From the NCBI RefSeq assembly GCF_920984665.1, contig NZ_CAKLBP010000005.1, positions 248,001 to 312,000 of the forward strand: 64,000 nucleotides of DNA, written 5' to 3'. Under the pieces are notes generated by a model. It worked only from the letters and a program-made list of their open reading frames with translations, ran no database searches and was not told the origin of the DNA. Positions 30,901 through 39,512 of this stretch are shown here, piece by piece. The stretch is from Pedobacter sp. Leaf170 (lineage in GTDB: Bacteria > Bacteroidota > Bacteroidia > Sphingobacteriales > Sphingobacteriaceae). Both the position numbers and the translations under genes were made by a program. The number at the start of each line of letters is the position of its first letter. Position 1 is the first letter of the stretch.

Positions 30901-31189
30901 GTATGAAAACAGCAACCTATTTACCGACTGGGCTGTAGAGGACGGCTCTTTTTTAAGAATTAATAACATTACGCTGGGTTACACCCTTCCAAAAGATTTT
31001 GCAAAAAAAATCAAACTCTCAAGCCTTCGTTTTTATGCAACAGTAAACAATCTGGCCACCATAACCGGTTATTCAGGTTTCGACCCGGAAGTAAATACCC
31101 GTACCAATGGCGGATTAACTCCTGGTGTGGATTATTCTGCTTATCCAAGATCGAGAACAATACTCTTTGGACTTAATTTAACATTTTAA
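27974..31189 (+). CDS. SusC/RagA-type TonB-dependent outer-membrane transporter
   Basis: A 1071-aa outer-membrane porin that imports oligosaccharides with energy from TonB. After the signal peptide (cleavage near AWSQ) come a carboxypeptidase-D-regulatory-like domain (about residues 22-105, IIKGQVIDEKG...), a plug domain (about 110-230, with SAEQALAGRLAGVQV and IYGARGANGVVLITTK) and a C-terminal beta barrel ending in F. There is no N-terminal STN domain, so no anti-sigma signalling is expected. susD follows after 18 bp. The pair forms the import complex of this locus. Confidence 0.96.
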   Translation: MKYIYIFIALFLCSAQSAWSQNRIIKGQVIDEKGVSIVGATISIKGTNRGINTDNDGKFSITVPPGVATLVVQFIGYVKKEVNIAANITSSKITLQEDINVLQEVTVVNVGYGTVSREALTGSVSSLRADQIKDIPINSAEQALAGRLAGVQVTATDGAPGTNVQIRIRGGSSITQDNSPLYIVDGVQVENALRALSPQDIESIDVLKDAASTAIYGARGANGVVLITTKTGKRGKMTVSYNGFVGASKILGKLDVLDATDYLKYQYERSRGNVIDSTSFVTNYGPFDTLEVYRDKGRDWQNEVFGKVALQQTHNLSLNGGDEKINYNLSLTTNGQEGVMINSDFDRKLLGFKMELRPNQKFRAGFNVRYTDERINGAGVSSPGLARDNFLKNTLSYRPIDSKNPTDIDFYDAQYLAVSDLRNPVINATAVYRKTFGKRYNLSGYLSYAITPEITARVTAGYDNNNSRTNNFYSEITGQASLYSAMPIASILTGTVNSLNNSNTITYSKKNIAKHHDIDVLLGQESYQTRNEQFNAETRYFPLGISPEKALSNMNLGNPPAGQAQPRPTTNNIMARTFSFFGRVNYGLNKKYLLTLTARADGSSKFMAGQRWGFFPSGAFAWRISDEKFAESIKPIVSDAKLRLSYGSTGNNRINDFSYLPLYSSNTYYGLNDQLVPGVVPTQLANPNVKWETTVSRNLGLDLSFFKNRVQFTTDIYYNSTKDLLLQNPIPQTSGYTQQTQNIAATSNRGIEFQLSGLILQTKDFSYSASYNMSFNRNRVEKLNDGITSKGYASGWDTNTGNDFLVEVGKPLGQMYGYRSDGYYKVSDFNFNAITGVYTLKPDVASFFGVTRSTIQPGTMKLLDLGGSIKNPDGSPAIHTDEDRTVIGNAAPKFIGGLNQQFSYKNWDMSIFVNFSVGNDIYNANKIELTNARLRGVNLLESVNGRFSTIDQNGKSIYNDPAKLEAYNANATTWRPYENSNLFTDWAVEDGSFLRINNITLGYTLPKDFAKKIKLSSLRFYATVNNLATITGYSGFDPEVNTRTNGGLTPGVDYSAYPRSRTILFGLNLTF

Positions 31190-31207
31190 AAACTAAAATT
31201 TCAGATT

Positions 31208-33007
31208 ATGAAATTCAACAACATAAAAATATTAGCCTGCAGTACGATAATGGCTACAGCTCTATTTGGCTTAGGCTCATGTAAAAAGTATTTGGAAATA
31301 AAACCAGAATCTGCGTTTTCCCCTGCAGATATTTTTAGCAATGTTTCAAGTGCGAATTCAGCCATAATGGGCGTATATCAACTTTTAGCCGGAGATGATG
31401 GTTACGGGCAGCGGCAATCACTCGTTTTTGTTAACGATACCGATGAGTTTTCCAGAAGTGGTGATGTAGATGCAGGCGCCCGCGGACTTGCACGTTACAG
31501 CGCTGATGCAGGAAATGGCGAACTTGCTGCAACCTTTACAAGAGGATTTCAAGCTATAGAACGTGCCAATTTATGTATTAAATATATCCCACAGATGGTA
31601 GCATACAATAGTGGTTCTGCATCTGACCAGAAAGAATTGAGAAGACTTTACGCAGAAGCGCTCGTACTTAGGGCAATATATTATTTTGACCTGGTTAAAA
31701 ATTGGGGCGATGTTCCCTTGCAATTGGAACCTTCAGTTTCGGGAATGGATTTTAATCTTAGTAAAACCAACAGTGATGTGATTTATGATCGCATTTTGGG
31801 TGACATCGCAAGTGCTGAACGCATGTTGCCATGGCGCAAGGAAACAACCATAGATGAACGCATAACCCAGGGTGCTGCACGTGGCATGAGGGCTCGAATT
31901 GCTTTATTTAGAGGAGGATACCAATTGCGTAGAACATCTAAAGTAATGGAAAGATTACCAGATTACCTAAAATATTACACTATAGCAAGAGATGAGTGCG
32001 ATACGATTATGAAATCTAACCAGCACGCACTTAACCCAAGTTTTTATGACGTATTTAAGAAAGCTAACGAACTTACTTTAGATAATGTTTATGGTGAACG
32101 AATGCTTGAAGTTGCGCAGGCTGGCGGAAATGCCAATTATGATAGTAAATTAGGAAGGGCTAGCGGTACCCGTATTGCCGATGGTTCACGCTATGGCCCA
32201 GGTGGCGGAGCCTTAAATCCTACAGCAAGTTATTTTTATTCTTTCGACGTGTCTGATCCGAGAAAAGAAGTTACCATTGCCCACTACAATATAGATGCTA
32301 ACAATTTAAAAAGTCCGGCTCGGATGACTGAAATGAATGATGGTAAGTACCGTAGAGACTGGAGACCAATTATCGCCGGAGCTACTCAAACATTAGGAAT
32401 CAACTGGATTATGTTGCGCTATTCTGATGTATTATTGATGTACGCAGAAGCGGTTAACGAAATAAATGGCGCACCGGATGCATCGGCGATAAAGGCATTT
32501 GAAGATGTACGAAGAAGAGCATTTTCGGCAAATTTAAGTAAAGTTGGTACAACACCCACCTCAAAAGCAGCATTTTTTAATGCGATTGTACAAGAAAGAA
32601 GCTGGGAGTTAGGTGGAGAAGGCATAAGAAAATATGATTTAGTACGCTGGAATTTATTAGGCGCTAAACTAATTCAAGCCAGAACAGAAATGACAGCCAT
32701 TGTTAATACACCTGCAAAATATCCTCGCTATTTATATTATAGAAATGTGGGCGAAGAATTTGAATTTTTGCCAGGTACTGGATATTATTTGCCAGATCCT
32801 GCTGTAGCGCCAGCTCCATTGTATAATGCTACTACAAATCCAACAGGTTACATCAGGGTAGACTGGAGACAAAATTTAACAACTACCGCTGGAGGCGCAA
32901 TAGAAAAATTGGGACGCACTTTTCAATCTAATCACTCTGAAGTGCTGCCTATCCATAGGAGTATTTTAGATCTTAATCCTAATCTAAAACAAGATTTTGG
33001 ATATTGA
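31208..33007 (+). CDS. SusD/RagB-type glycan-binding lipoprotein
   Basis: A 599-aa surface lipoprotein that caps the SusC barrel and captures the glycan. The lipobox ends at C25 (LFGLGSC), followed by KKYLE. The tetratricopeptide-rich fold and typical motifs are present (LRAIYYFDLVKNWGDVP, MLRYSDVLLMYAEAVNE, ERSWELGGEGIRKYDLVRWN). It is co-transcribed with susC. A hairpin 37 bp after the stop suggests the unit ends here. Confidence 0.95.
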   Translation: MKFNNIKILACSTIMATALFGLGSCKKYLEIKPESAFSPADIFSNVSSANSAIMGVYQLLAGDDGYGQRQSLVFVNDTDEFSRSGDVDAGARGLARYSADAGNGELAATFTRGFQAIERANLCIKYIPQMVAYNSGSASDQKELRRLYAEALVLRAIYYFDLVKNWGDVPLQLEPSVSGMDFNLSKTNSDVIYDRILGDIASAERMLPWRKETTIDERITQGAARGMRARIALFRGGYQLRRTSKVMERLPDYLKYYTIARDECDTIMKSNQHALNPSFYDVFKKANELTLDNVYGERMLEVAQAGGNANYDSKLGRASGTRIADGSRYGPGGGALNPTASYFYSFDVSDPRKEVTIAHYNIDANNLKSPARMTEMNDGKYRRDWRPIIAGATQTLGINWIMLRYSDVLLMYAEAVNEINGAPDASAIKAFEDVRRRAFSANLSKVGTTPTSKAAFFNAIVQERSWELGGEGIRKYDLVRWNLLGAKLIQARTEMTAIVNTPAKYPRYLYYRNVGEEFEFLPGTGYYLPDPAVAPAPLYNATTNPTGYIRVDWRQNLTTTAGGAIEKLGRTFQSNHSEVLPIHRSILDLNPNLKQDFGY

Positions 33008-33043
33008 TATCGACTCACCGCCTTATCAATAAAATATATGCTT

Positions 33044-33071
33044 GGCCTGAAGGTTTGAAAACCGGAAGGCC
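33044..33071 (+). terminator. Two-part hairpin after susD
   Basis: GGCCT (33044-33048) pairs with AGGCC (33067-33071), and an inner GGTT/AACC (33052-33055/33060-33063) closes a four-base loop. There is only a weak T tract, so it may be a 3' processing or stability stem rather than a full terminator. Confidence 0.45.
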
Positions 33072-33152
33072 TTGCTTATCAAAGTCTAATTCAGCTCATA
33101 AATTTTACGATAATGTTATTCGGAACAAAATTTAAATAAATCAATAGAAATA

Positions 33153-33725
33153 ATGTCGATTTCAGAGTTAGTGCGAAACGCTATATTAAAAGGCTATACA
33201 ATGCCTCCGGCTAATGCTTTGGCAGCTGTAAAACCAATAGGGTTAAAGAATTCAGTCGACCATTTTATTGCACAGCTGCAAGACTCAGGCGCTAAAGTTT
33301 TTTTGAATAGCTATTACTTTTCTAATGCATTCGGTCCCGTTTCAGCCCGGCTTTTAGGGAAAACAAGGCGGCAAATAAGGAAATCGCTCGCCTTTTTGCG
33401 TGTGCGGAAATTTGTGAATTGTAATTTCAGGGCCAAGTTGGGCGTAGCTGCATGTGGCGCTATTTTTATTTCAAAACAGGATATGATCCTACTTCAGTTA
33501 ACAAACGAATGTAGATTCGCTTCACTATACATCGATGCGAATGACGTCTTATCAGATTTATGCCAAGCAAACGTGCTCATTGAGCAATATCAGCAATCTG
33601 ATGGATATTATGTTTCAGGGCCAAACCGTTTGGCGCATAGCCCCTTAAATGAGTTAAGGAACATACCGAGGCTTGTGGTTTATATTTCCAAAAAGCAGAA
33701 ACGAGGTCCGGTTTTTAGCGCCTAA
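33153..33725 (+). CDS. LUD-domain-like protein (LutC/YkgG type), divergent
   Basis: A 190-aa cytoplasmic protein. The C-terminal half follows the pattern of LUD (lactate utilisation, LutC-like) domains: a GVAACGAIFISK stretch where LUD proteins have an ETGTL motif, then YVSGPNRLA matching the usual ISGPSRTAD, then a strand like RLVVYISK near the end. The ETGTL glutamate is not kept, so the match is by overall pattern. LutC proteins belong to lactate oxidation complexes, but no lutA or lutB neighbours are present. It sits alone between susD and the pectinesterase, and its function here is unknown. Confidence 0.5.
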   Translation: MSISELVRNAILKGYTMPPANALAAVKPIGLKNSVDHFIAQLQDSGAKVFLNSYYFSNAFGPVSARLLGKTRRQIRKSLAFLRVRKFVNCNFRAKLGVAACGAIFISKQDMILLQLTNECRFASLYIDANDVLSDLCQANVLIEQYQQSDGYYVSGPNRLAHSPLNELRNIPRLVVYISKKQKRGPVFSA

Positions 33726-33827
33726 TCTAAGGTTCTGTATCGCACTTAACCGCCAGTTAATTTTTTAAAATACTCAAACTAACTGGTGCTCAATACTTTG
33801 CAAATGCTAAAGCTTAACCATATTAAC

Positions 33828-34823
33828 ATGAAATTAAGATTATTCAACCTGTTTTTATTATTGACTATTGTATTTACTTACTCCTTTGCGCAGCAAACTC
33901 CTATAAAGTTTACGGTATCGCACAATGGTAATGGTGATTACAGAACTATTCAGGAAGCTATCAATGCTGTACGTGATCACATGCAATCAAAGGTTACAAT
34001 TTTAATAAAATCGGGAATCTATCACGAAAAAGTTGTTATTCCAGCTTGGAAGAAAAACATCATGATTATTGGCGAAGACCAGAAAACAACAATTATAACA
34101 AATGGGGATTATTCGGGTAAACTTTTTGCTAACAAAGATTTTACAGGTAATAATAAGTATAGCACATACACCTCATATACCCTATTGGTGCAAGGCAACG
34201 ACTGCAGCCTGGAAAATATTACAGTAGAAAATTCGGCTGGACCAGTTGGACAGGCAGTAGCCTTAACCGTTGAGGCCGACCGCTTCGGGGCAAAAAATTG
34301 TGCATTTTTAGGCCACCAGGATACGCTATACACCTCAAAAGATGGTCGATGTTATTTTGAGAATTGCCTTATTACCGGCACCACTGATTTTATTTTTGGA
34401 GAGGCAACAGCAATATTCAACAGGTGTACCATCAAAAGTCTTACGGATTCGTACATCACCGCTGCCTCCACAACCCGCGAGCAGGTTTTTGGCTATGTAT
34501 TTATGAATTGTGAACTAACTGCACTTCCAACCGTTAAAAAGGTTTTTTTAGGTAGGCCATGGCGGCCTTTTGCAAAAACAGTTTTCCTGAATTCCAGTTT
34601 TGGCGGGCATATTGTTGCAGAGGGTTGGCATGCCTGGCCAGGCGATCCCTTGTTTGCAAATAAGGAAAAAACAGTATTCTATGCAGAGTATGGGAACACC
34701 GGACCGGGCGCAGGTACCGCGGAAAGAGTACCATGGGCAAAGCAACTTTCTAAAAAAGAAGCTGCTCATTACACCATTAAAAATATCCTTGGCGGCTGGA
34801 TTCCAGCCTTTTCAACAATTTAG
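33828..34823 (+). CDS. Secreted pectinesterase (CE8)
   Basis: I start at the ATG at 33828 because a signal peptide begins there (cleavage near SFAQ); the longer frame opens with a GTG. The 331-aa enzyme removes methyl groups from homogalacturonan. CE8 motifs are complete: GNGDYRTIQEAINAV at the first coil, GHQDTLY with catalytic D165, GTTDFIFG with D187, and LGRPWRPFAK with the substrate-binding Arg and Trp. The parallel beta-helix length is normal. No pectate lyase or GH28 is in the window, so the substrate must be shared with enzymes elsewhere. Confidence 0.94.
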   Translation: MKLRLFNLFLLLTIVFTYSFAQQTPIKFTVSHNGNGDYRTIQEAINAVRDHMQSKVTILIKSGIYHEKVVIPAWKKNIMIIGEDQKTTIITNGDYSGKLFANKDFTGNNKYSTYTSYTLLVQGNDCSLENITVENSAGPVGQAVALTVEADRFGAKNCAFLGHQDTLYTSKDGRCYFENCLITGTTDFIFGEATAIFNRCTIKSLTDSYITAASTTREQVFGYVFMNCELTALPTVKKVFLGRPWRPFAKTVFLNSSFGGHIVAEGWHAWPGDPLFANKEKTVFYAEYGNTGPGAGTAERVPWAKQLSKKEAAHYTIKNILGGWIPAFSTI

Positions 34824-35389
34824 CGTAGGCCTTCAATAAGAAACATAATTATTGTGTTGGGATGTTGCTGAGGCATATCCAATGCTGAGGAAATTCGATA
34901 GATTAATTGGCATGCAGCTATAATATTTTGGATTAGTTAGGCCGATTATTAAGCCTTGCTGCTTAAATAAGCCAATAAGTTTGCTATGTGAAGACAAAAT
35001 ATTAAATAAAAAGCTTGCGTTGTAAGTTAAAACAGAAAAGCAAATTATGAGAGCATAATTTAGTAAACCAGAACAAATCATCAAAGAAAGAGCAACTTTG
35101 GATATTTACGAAGTTAAAAACTTATTCAGCTATCTATTTAAGCCTGCTCAATCTACTTTTAATAACAATCTTAAGCAATCAGCGCTTTAGCCATTGGCGA
35201 TCCGTGGCTTTACAATGAGTATACTAATGGCAGGTTACCAAAAACTTTTGAAAACGATAAGTCAGCGAACGATTTAAGTATGTTTATCCTAAATTTGATA
35301 AAACTTAAGAACTTTAGAATGACAGGGAAATAAGTTTTAGCTTACATGATTTACCTGGTCTAAATTCTGCAAAAATTTGATACCTGAAT
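34824..35389. other. Gene-poor gap of about 570 bp
   Basis: There is no complete gene. A short open run at 35187-35333 (translating to LAIGDPWLYNEY...), ended by a stop and preceded by in-frame stops, has a protein-like composition and may be a gene remnant. I could not assign it to a family. Confidence 0.4.
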
Positions 35390-36502
35390 ATGAGAAAAAT
35401 TGATGTGATATGCTGTATTTTATTGGGAATCAGCTTTTTTTCTTGTTCGGATGCGGGGCAAAAAGCTGCGAACGAAAGTAAGCAGGATTCGGTAGCTTCA
35501 TGCAGCCAAAATCTACCTAAGCGCTTCGGTGTAGAAAATGATACAGCTACTTTTGTTGCCAATAAAGCTAGCCATAAGGGTATGGTTTTTATTCAGGGTG
35601 GTGAATATTTAATGGGGGCGGTTGATAAAGATGGGCGGGAAGATGAATATCCGCAACATAAGGTTAGGCTCTCTTCATTTTGGATGGATATTAATGAAGT
35701 AACAAATGCTGAATTTAAAAAATTTGTAAAGGCAACAGGATACGTAACTACTGCAGAAAGAAAACCGATATGGGAAGAAATGAAAAAACAACTTCCCGAA
35801 GGAACGCCTAAGCCACCAGACAGTGTTTTTAGTGCAGCCTCATTGGTGTTTTATCAACCTAAATACATTAATGGTTTTAATAATGTTGCCCAATGGTGGC
35901 ATTGGGTAAAAGGGGCGAGTTGGAAACATCCACAAGGACCAGAAACTAACATCATAGGAAAAGATAATTATCCGGTTATTCATATTTCCTGGGAGGATGC
36001 TATGTCTTACTGCAAATGGGCTGGAAAACGTTTGCCTACGGAGGCAGAGTGGGAATATGCAGCAAGAGGAGGTTTGAAAGATAGTTTATACCCCTGGGGA
36101 AATGAAGATATTGAAAAAGGCATCCCTAAAGCAAATACATGGCAAGGAAGCTTTCCGGTTAAAAACACAAACTGGGATAAATTTGGAGGTTTAGCACCTG
36201 TGAAACAATTTGAGCCAAATAATTACGGATTATTTGATATGGCTGGAAATGTTTGGGAATGGTGCAGCGACTGGTATCGTTCAGATTATTATCAAACGGC
36301 TAATACAATATCCACTAACCCCACCGGCCCTTCAGACAGCTACGACCCAATGGAGCCGCTTGTACAGAAAAAAGTGGTGCGTGGCGGTTCTTTTATGTGT
36401 AATTCTGCTTACTGTAAAGGGTATCGGGTTACTTCAAGGATGAAAACTTCTACTGATACCGGACTTGAACATACAGGGTTCAGGTGCGTTAGTTCTGATT
36501 AG
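35390..36502 (+). CDS. Formylglycine-generating enzyme (SUMF1/FGE) family lipoprotein
   Basis: A 370-aa protein exported by a lipoprotein-type signal (C19 in ISFFSC). The FGE-sulfatase domain covers nearly the whole mature chain. It keeps blocks close to authentic FGE: GASWKHPQGP, HISWEDAMSYCKWAGKRLPTEAEWEYA, NVWEWCSDW and RGGSFMCNSAYCKGYR. Both catalytic cysteines (C337 and C342, five residues apart as in human FGE) are present, unlike in many SUMF1-like proteins. True FGEs oxidise a cysteine of sulfatases to formylglycine. No sulfatase is in the window, so its client lies elsewhere or it has another role. Confidence 0.85.
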   Translation: MRKIDVICCILLGISFFSCSDAGQKAANESKQDSVASCSQNLPKRFGVENDTATFVANKASHKGMVFIQGGEYLMGAVDKDGREDEYPQHKVRLSSFWMDINEVTNAEFKKFVKATGYVTTAERKPIWEEMKKQLPEGTPKPPDSVFSAASLVFYQPKYINGFNNVAQWWHWVKGASWKHPQGPETNIIGKDNYPVIHISWEDAMSYCKWAGKRLPTEAEWEYAARGGLKDSLYPWGNEDIEKGIPKANTWQGSFPVKNTNWDKFGGLAPVKQFEPNNYGLFDMAGNVWEWCSDWYRSDYYQTANTISTNPTGPSDSYDPMEPLVQKKVVRGGSFMCNSAYCKGYRVTSRMKTSTDTGLEHTGFRCVSSD

Positions 36503-37368
36503 CTAACCTCCAACGGCTTTTAAGAAAAAACTTTTGTCTGCTCAATATCTTTGCGGAAGCATATTTATTTAGCAAAATTGCCTCGCTTTATTTATACAAA
36601 ATTCAGGTCTTTACCTCATTCACATATCTTTAACAAATGTATTAAATGTAATGGCTAACCAGTTACATCGAAATAAGAAACGAAACAATAAGTATCTTAA
36701 TCCTTATAGCTTATAAGTTCTTTAAAGCTATATTATTAGCTTTTCATTGTTAATTAAGCGTACGTAAATTTTTGAAAGCTATCAAAATACTTATCCGTAT
36801 GTTCATTGGATTTATTGGCATAAAAAAAGGAAACAACAAAAACATGTTGCTTCCTTAAGTAGAGTCAACCATACGTAAATCTAACTTCCATACTGATTTT
36901 GAAGACACGATTCACAGAATAGAGGCTTATTATAAAAAATATGGAGATGAAAATTTGTATCCGTAGCCCTATAGGTGGATAAACCAGAGTGGATTGACCC
37001 CATGCAACCGGAAATATTGTTATTATCAATTCTTGATTGCTAGTATGTTAGTGAATTAGCGATAGGTTTAATCATGTCGGTTTATTCACGTTATATCCAA
37101 CGTGTTATAAATGCTCCGCTAGTTGCAATTTCTGCAATACCATCCGATAAGGAAATGACTGTCATAAACCAATTAGATGCTCTTAGTGAAGTTATGTTTT
37201 GTAGCAGATGATTATTTCCGTCCTTAACCCCTAACCAACTTTTGAACGCTAATGCTCTATATATCATCAAGCTTAGGAAATCTTTTTAAGCATTTCATGT
37301 ACTCCAAACGCCGACAAACTATGCTTTTGCTGAGGTTAGCAAAGTGTTAGAAAATGATCATTATCATC
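36503..37368. other. Gene-poor gap of about 870 bp at the change of composition
   Basis: I see no convincing gene on either strand; frames are closed by frequent stops. A 45-codon frame at 37075 (MSVYSRYIQRV...) is unsupported. The region holds a strong minus-strand terminator (36821-36856). It marks the border between the AT-rich polysaccharide locus and the G+C-richer stress island. Confidence 0.5.
36821..36856 (-). terminator. Intrinsic terminator on the minus strand
   Basis: An 11-bp stem, AAGGAAACAAC (36827-36837) with GTTGCTTCCTT (36846-36856) and one mismatch, has an 8-nt loop. Read on the minus strand it runs into seven U. The nearest minus-strand gene stops about 510 bp away (37369), so it ends a long 3' UTR, an unseen small RNA or a lost gene. 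Confidence 0.65.
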
Positions 37369-38394
37369 CTATGCATGCGCTAATAATTCTCGAATCAATG
37401 CTGTTAAGCTAACGGAAGCGCATGCGATGCATTCATCAGCGGCGCCATAATAGATGTAAAGACGGTCTCCAAACGTTGCCGTCCCCGATGGAAAGCAGAC
37501 ATTATTGACTTTGCCGGATTTTTCCCACTCCTCCCCAGGACTAAAAAGGGGGTAGGGTAATCGGGAAATTTCCTTTCCTGGATTTTCCAGATCAAAAAGT
37601 GCGGCACAGGCACAGTAAACATAACCACCCGGAGTATCATGCACACCGTGATAAATTATAATCCACCCTTTTTCCGTTTCAATAGGAGGGCACCCACCAC
37701 CTACATAACTTACCTCATGGTCCAACTTTGGTGACAACATAATATGCCTTTCAAAATTTTGGAGATAATTTTCCCAAAATGATGCATTCAGCTCGGAAAG
37801 GCTCTCCACCGATGCAATCTGGATATCAGGCTTGATCCGGTGGAGAAAATAAAACTTGCCGTTGATTTTTCGGGGAAAGAAAATGAGGTCTTTATCCCAA
37901 ACCAGAAGCCGGGTTTCGTTAATGACTTCTAACTTATCATGGGCAAACCTGGAATATTTTTCATTAATTCTTCCCGAACATTCTGCAAGTTTTCGAAATT
38001 CAGAAAATGATAGTTGAGGAACAATTATTCCATCTCTTTTAAAAACTTTTAGGTCATTAGAGGTCGCTAATGCACCCAATGCATTGTAACCGTCGTATGC
38101 AGTATATGTCAAAAAATATTGGCCTTCTATCTGAACAATTCTCGGATCTTCAATCCCTTTGTCTTCAGTTACTCCAAGAGGGCTGAGCAATGGAATTTGA
38201 GATCTCCACACAACCCTTTTAGGACCCTTGAGCTTGCAGAACCCGATAGTAGAAATATTGTCTTCACCAAAGGCCCTGTAGAACATATACACCTCTTCCC
38301 CTAATCTGATCGTCGCGGGATTAAGAACTCCCTTGTTTTCAAACTGGCAATCCGTCTTTTCAAGGATAATACCTTCTTTATCTACTTCAATCAC
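37369..38394 (-). CDS. GH130 family glycoside phosphorylase/hydrolase
   Basis: A 341-aa cytoplasmic five-bladed propeller enzyme without a signal peptide. GH130 hallmarks are LNPATIRL, a conserved YRA, IEDPRI with the proton-donor Asp, and YHGVHDTPGGYVYCACAALFDLENP. Most members phosphorolyse beta-mannosides, giving mannose 1-phosphate without ATP cost; some hydrolyse. It lies 104 bp downstream of the mlaEFD-like genes on the same strand and may be in their transcript. Phosphorolysis suits the energy-limitation theme of the island. The exact linkage specificity is not readable. Confidence 0.88.
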   Translation of the reverse strand: MIEVDKEGIILEKTDCQFENKGVLNPATIRLGEEVYMFYRAFGEDNISTIGFCKLKGPKRVVWRSQIPLLSPLGVTEDKGIEDPRIVQIEGQYFLTYTAYDGYNALGALATSNDLKVFKRDGIIVPQLSFSEFRKLAECSGRINEKYSRFAHDKLEVINETRLLVWDKDLIFFPRKINGKFYFLHRIKPDIQIASVESLSELNASFWENYLQNFERHIMLSPKLDHEVSYVGGGCPPIETEKGWIIIYHGVHDTPGGYVYCACAALFDLENPGKEISRLPYPLFSPGEEWEKSGKVNNVCFPSGTATFGDRLYIYYGAADECIACASVSLTALIRELLAHA

Positions 38395-38498
38395 AATCTT
38401 CGGTTACTTAATTGGCTACGACTATACTTCAAAATATCTTATTGGTAATTAATTCATTTCTTTGGGCCATGATCATTAATTATATGATGATTTCTTAA

Positions 38499-39500
38499 CT
38501 ACCGCTGCTGACCTGAAAGTTTCTCTTCTTTTTTCTTTTGTCGTTCCTGAGCTTTAAAAAATCCCCTGAAAAAAAAGTTATGTTTCAAAGCTTCCATATT
38601 TTGGTTAAAACCATCGGTTCCTTTTTGCAGGTTGTCCATGGTCTGTCTTACATTCCTTGCCATCACTGAATCTTTGAGTATAGTATTCACCGTATTATCA
38701 CCATGATTCAGGTCATAATTCATGGATTTGACTATCGCATTGAGCTCGAGGCTCATAGCATTGGCATTTGTTGTCGCCATTTTGGTCTGCTGAACAGCAT
38801 TTTTAAGATCAGCAGAAATACTGGTGTCGGTTAGCAGAAAACCTGCAGCTCCTTTACCATTTCGGATATCCTTGACAACGTGGTTAAGATCTAGACTAAG
38901 GTCCTGGGCATATTTGGTCGTCGTGTAAATATTAAGCAAAGATGCCTTTAAGCTCTCACCGATGGTTTCATCGTCTATTAGTTTCAATATCGCGCTGCTA
39001 TGCACCTTCATTACCGTCCCTTTCAGCACTTCTGAAATGGTGGCTACGTTGTTATTGGTTTGGGAGAGCTTATCTATAATTTCATCCATATTGGCCATAT
39101 TCTTTGCCTGAAGAACATCGCCCTCTTCCACCTTTGTGCTCTTGCCTGTCATTGGACTGATATTAATCACTTTATTTCCCATCAGCCCTTCGGTTCCGAT
39201 GCTCGCTAGCGCATTCTTACCAATAAAGTCCTTTACCTTATCGTTAATTTGCATGGTGACCTCAATCGTGCTGTCATTTAAAAGCGCAATATCTTTAACG
39301 GTTCCCGCCTGGAAACCGGAGAACAAGACATTGTTTCCAGTGGTCAAGCCATTTAAATTTGAGAATTTCGCTTTGAGCTGGAATTCATTGCCGAAAAGAT
39401 TTTTGTTCTTACCGATGATGAAAAGTGCCAGGATCATTAAGATTAAACCTGCCAGCACGAATGCTCCAAGCTTAACGCTGTTTATTTTTTCATTTGCCAT
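38499..39500 (-). CDS. MlaD/MCE family lipid transport protein
   Basis: A 333-aa periplasmic protein anchored by one N-terminal helix (LGAFVLAGLILMILALFIIG), followed by a single MCE domain (about residues 38-115) and a long helical C-terminal part. MCE proteins form rings that shuttle phospholipids between inner and outer membranes. It is the third gene of a trio (permease, ATPase, MCE), starting 12 bp after the ATPase stop. The C-terminal end is lysine- and glutamate-rich, probably disordered. Confidence 0.92.
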   Translation of the reverse strand: MANEKINSVKLGAFVLAGLILMILALFIIGKNKNLFGNEFQLKAKFSNLNGLTTGNNVLFSGFQAGTVKDIALLNDSTIEVTMQINDKVKDFIGKNALASIGTEGLMGNKVINISPMTGKSTKVEEGDVLQAKNMANMDEIIDKLSQTNNNVATISEVLKGTVMKVHSSAILKLIDDETIGESLKASLLNIYTTTKYAQDLSLDLNHVVKDIRNGKGAAGFLLTDTSISADLKNAVQQTKMATTNANAMSLELNAIVKSMNYDLNHGDNTVNTILKDSVMARNVRQTMDNLQKGTDGFNQNMEALKHNFFFRGFFKAQERQKKKEEKLSGQQR

Positions 39501-39512
39501 GTCCTTTTTTAT

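Noticed and set aside
34833..35084. Minus-strand 83-codon frame after the pectinesterase
   Set aside because: Composition reflects AT-rich DNA; no start context, neighbours or family support it.
37075..37212. 45-codon open frame in the gap before GH130
   Set aside because: Short, no family, and on the strand opposite to the nearby terminator and GH130 gene.
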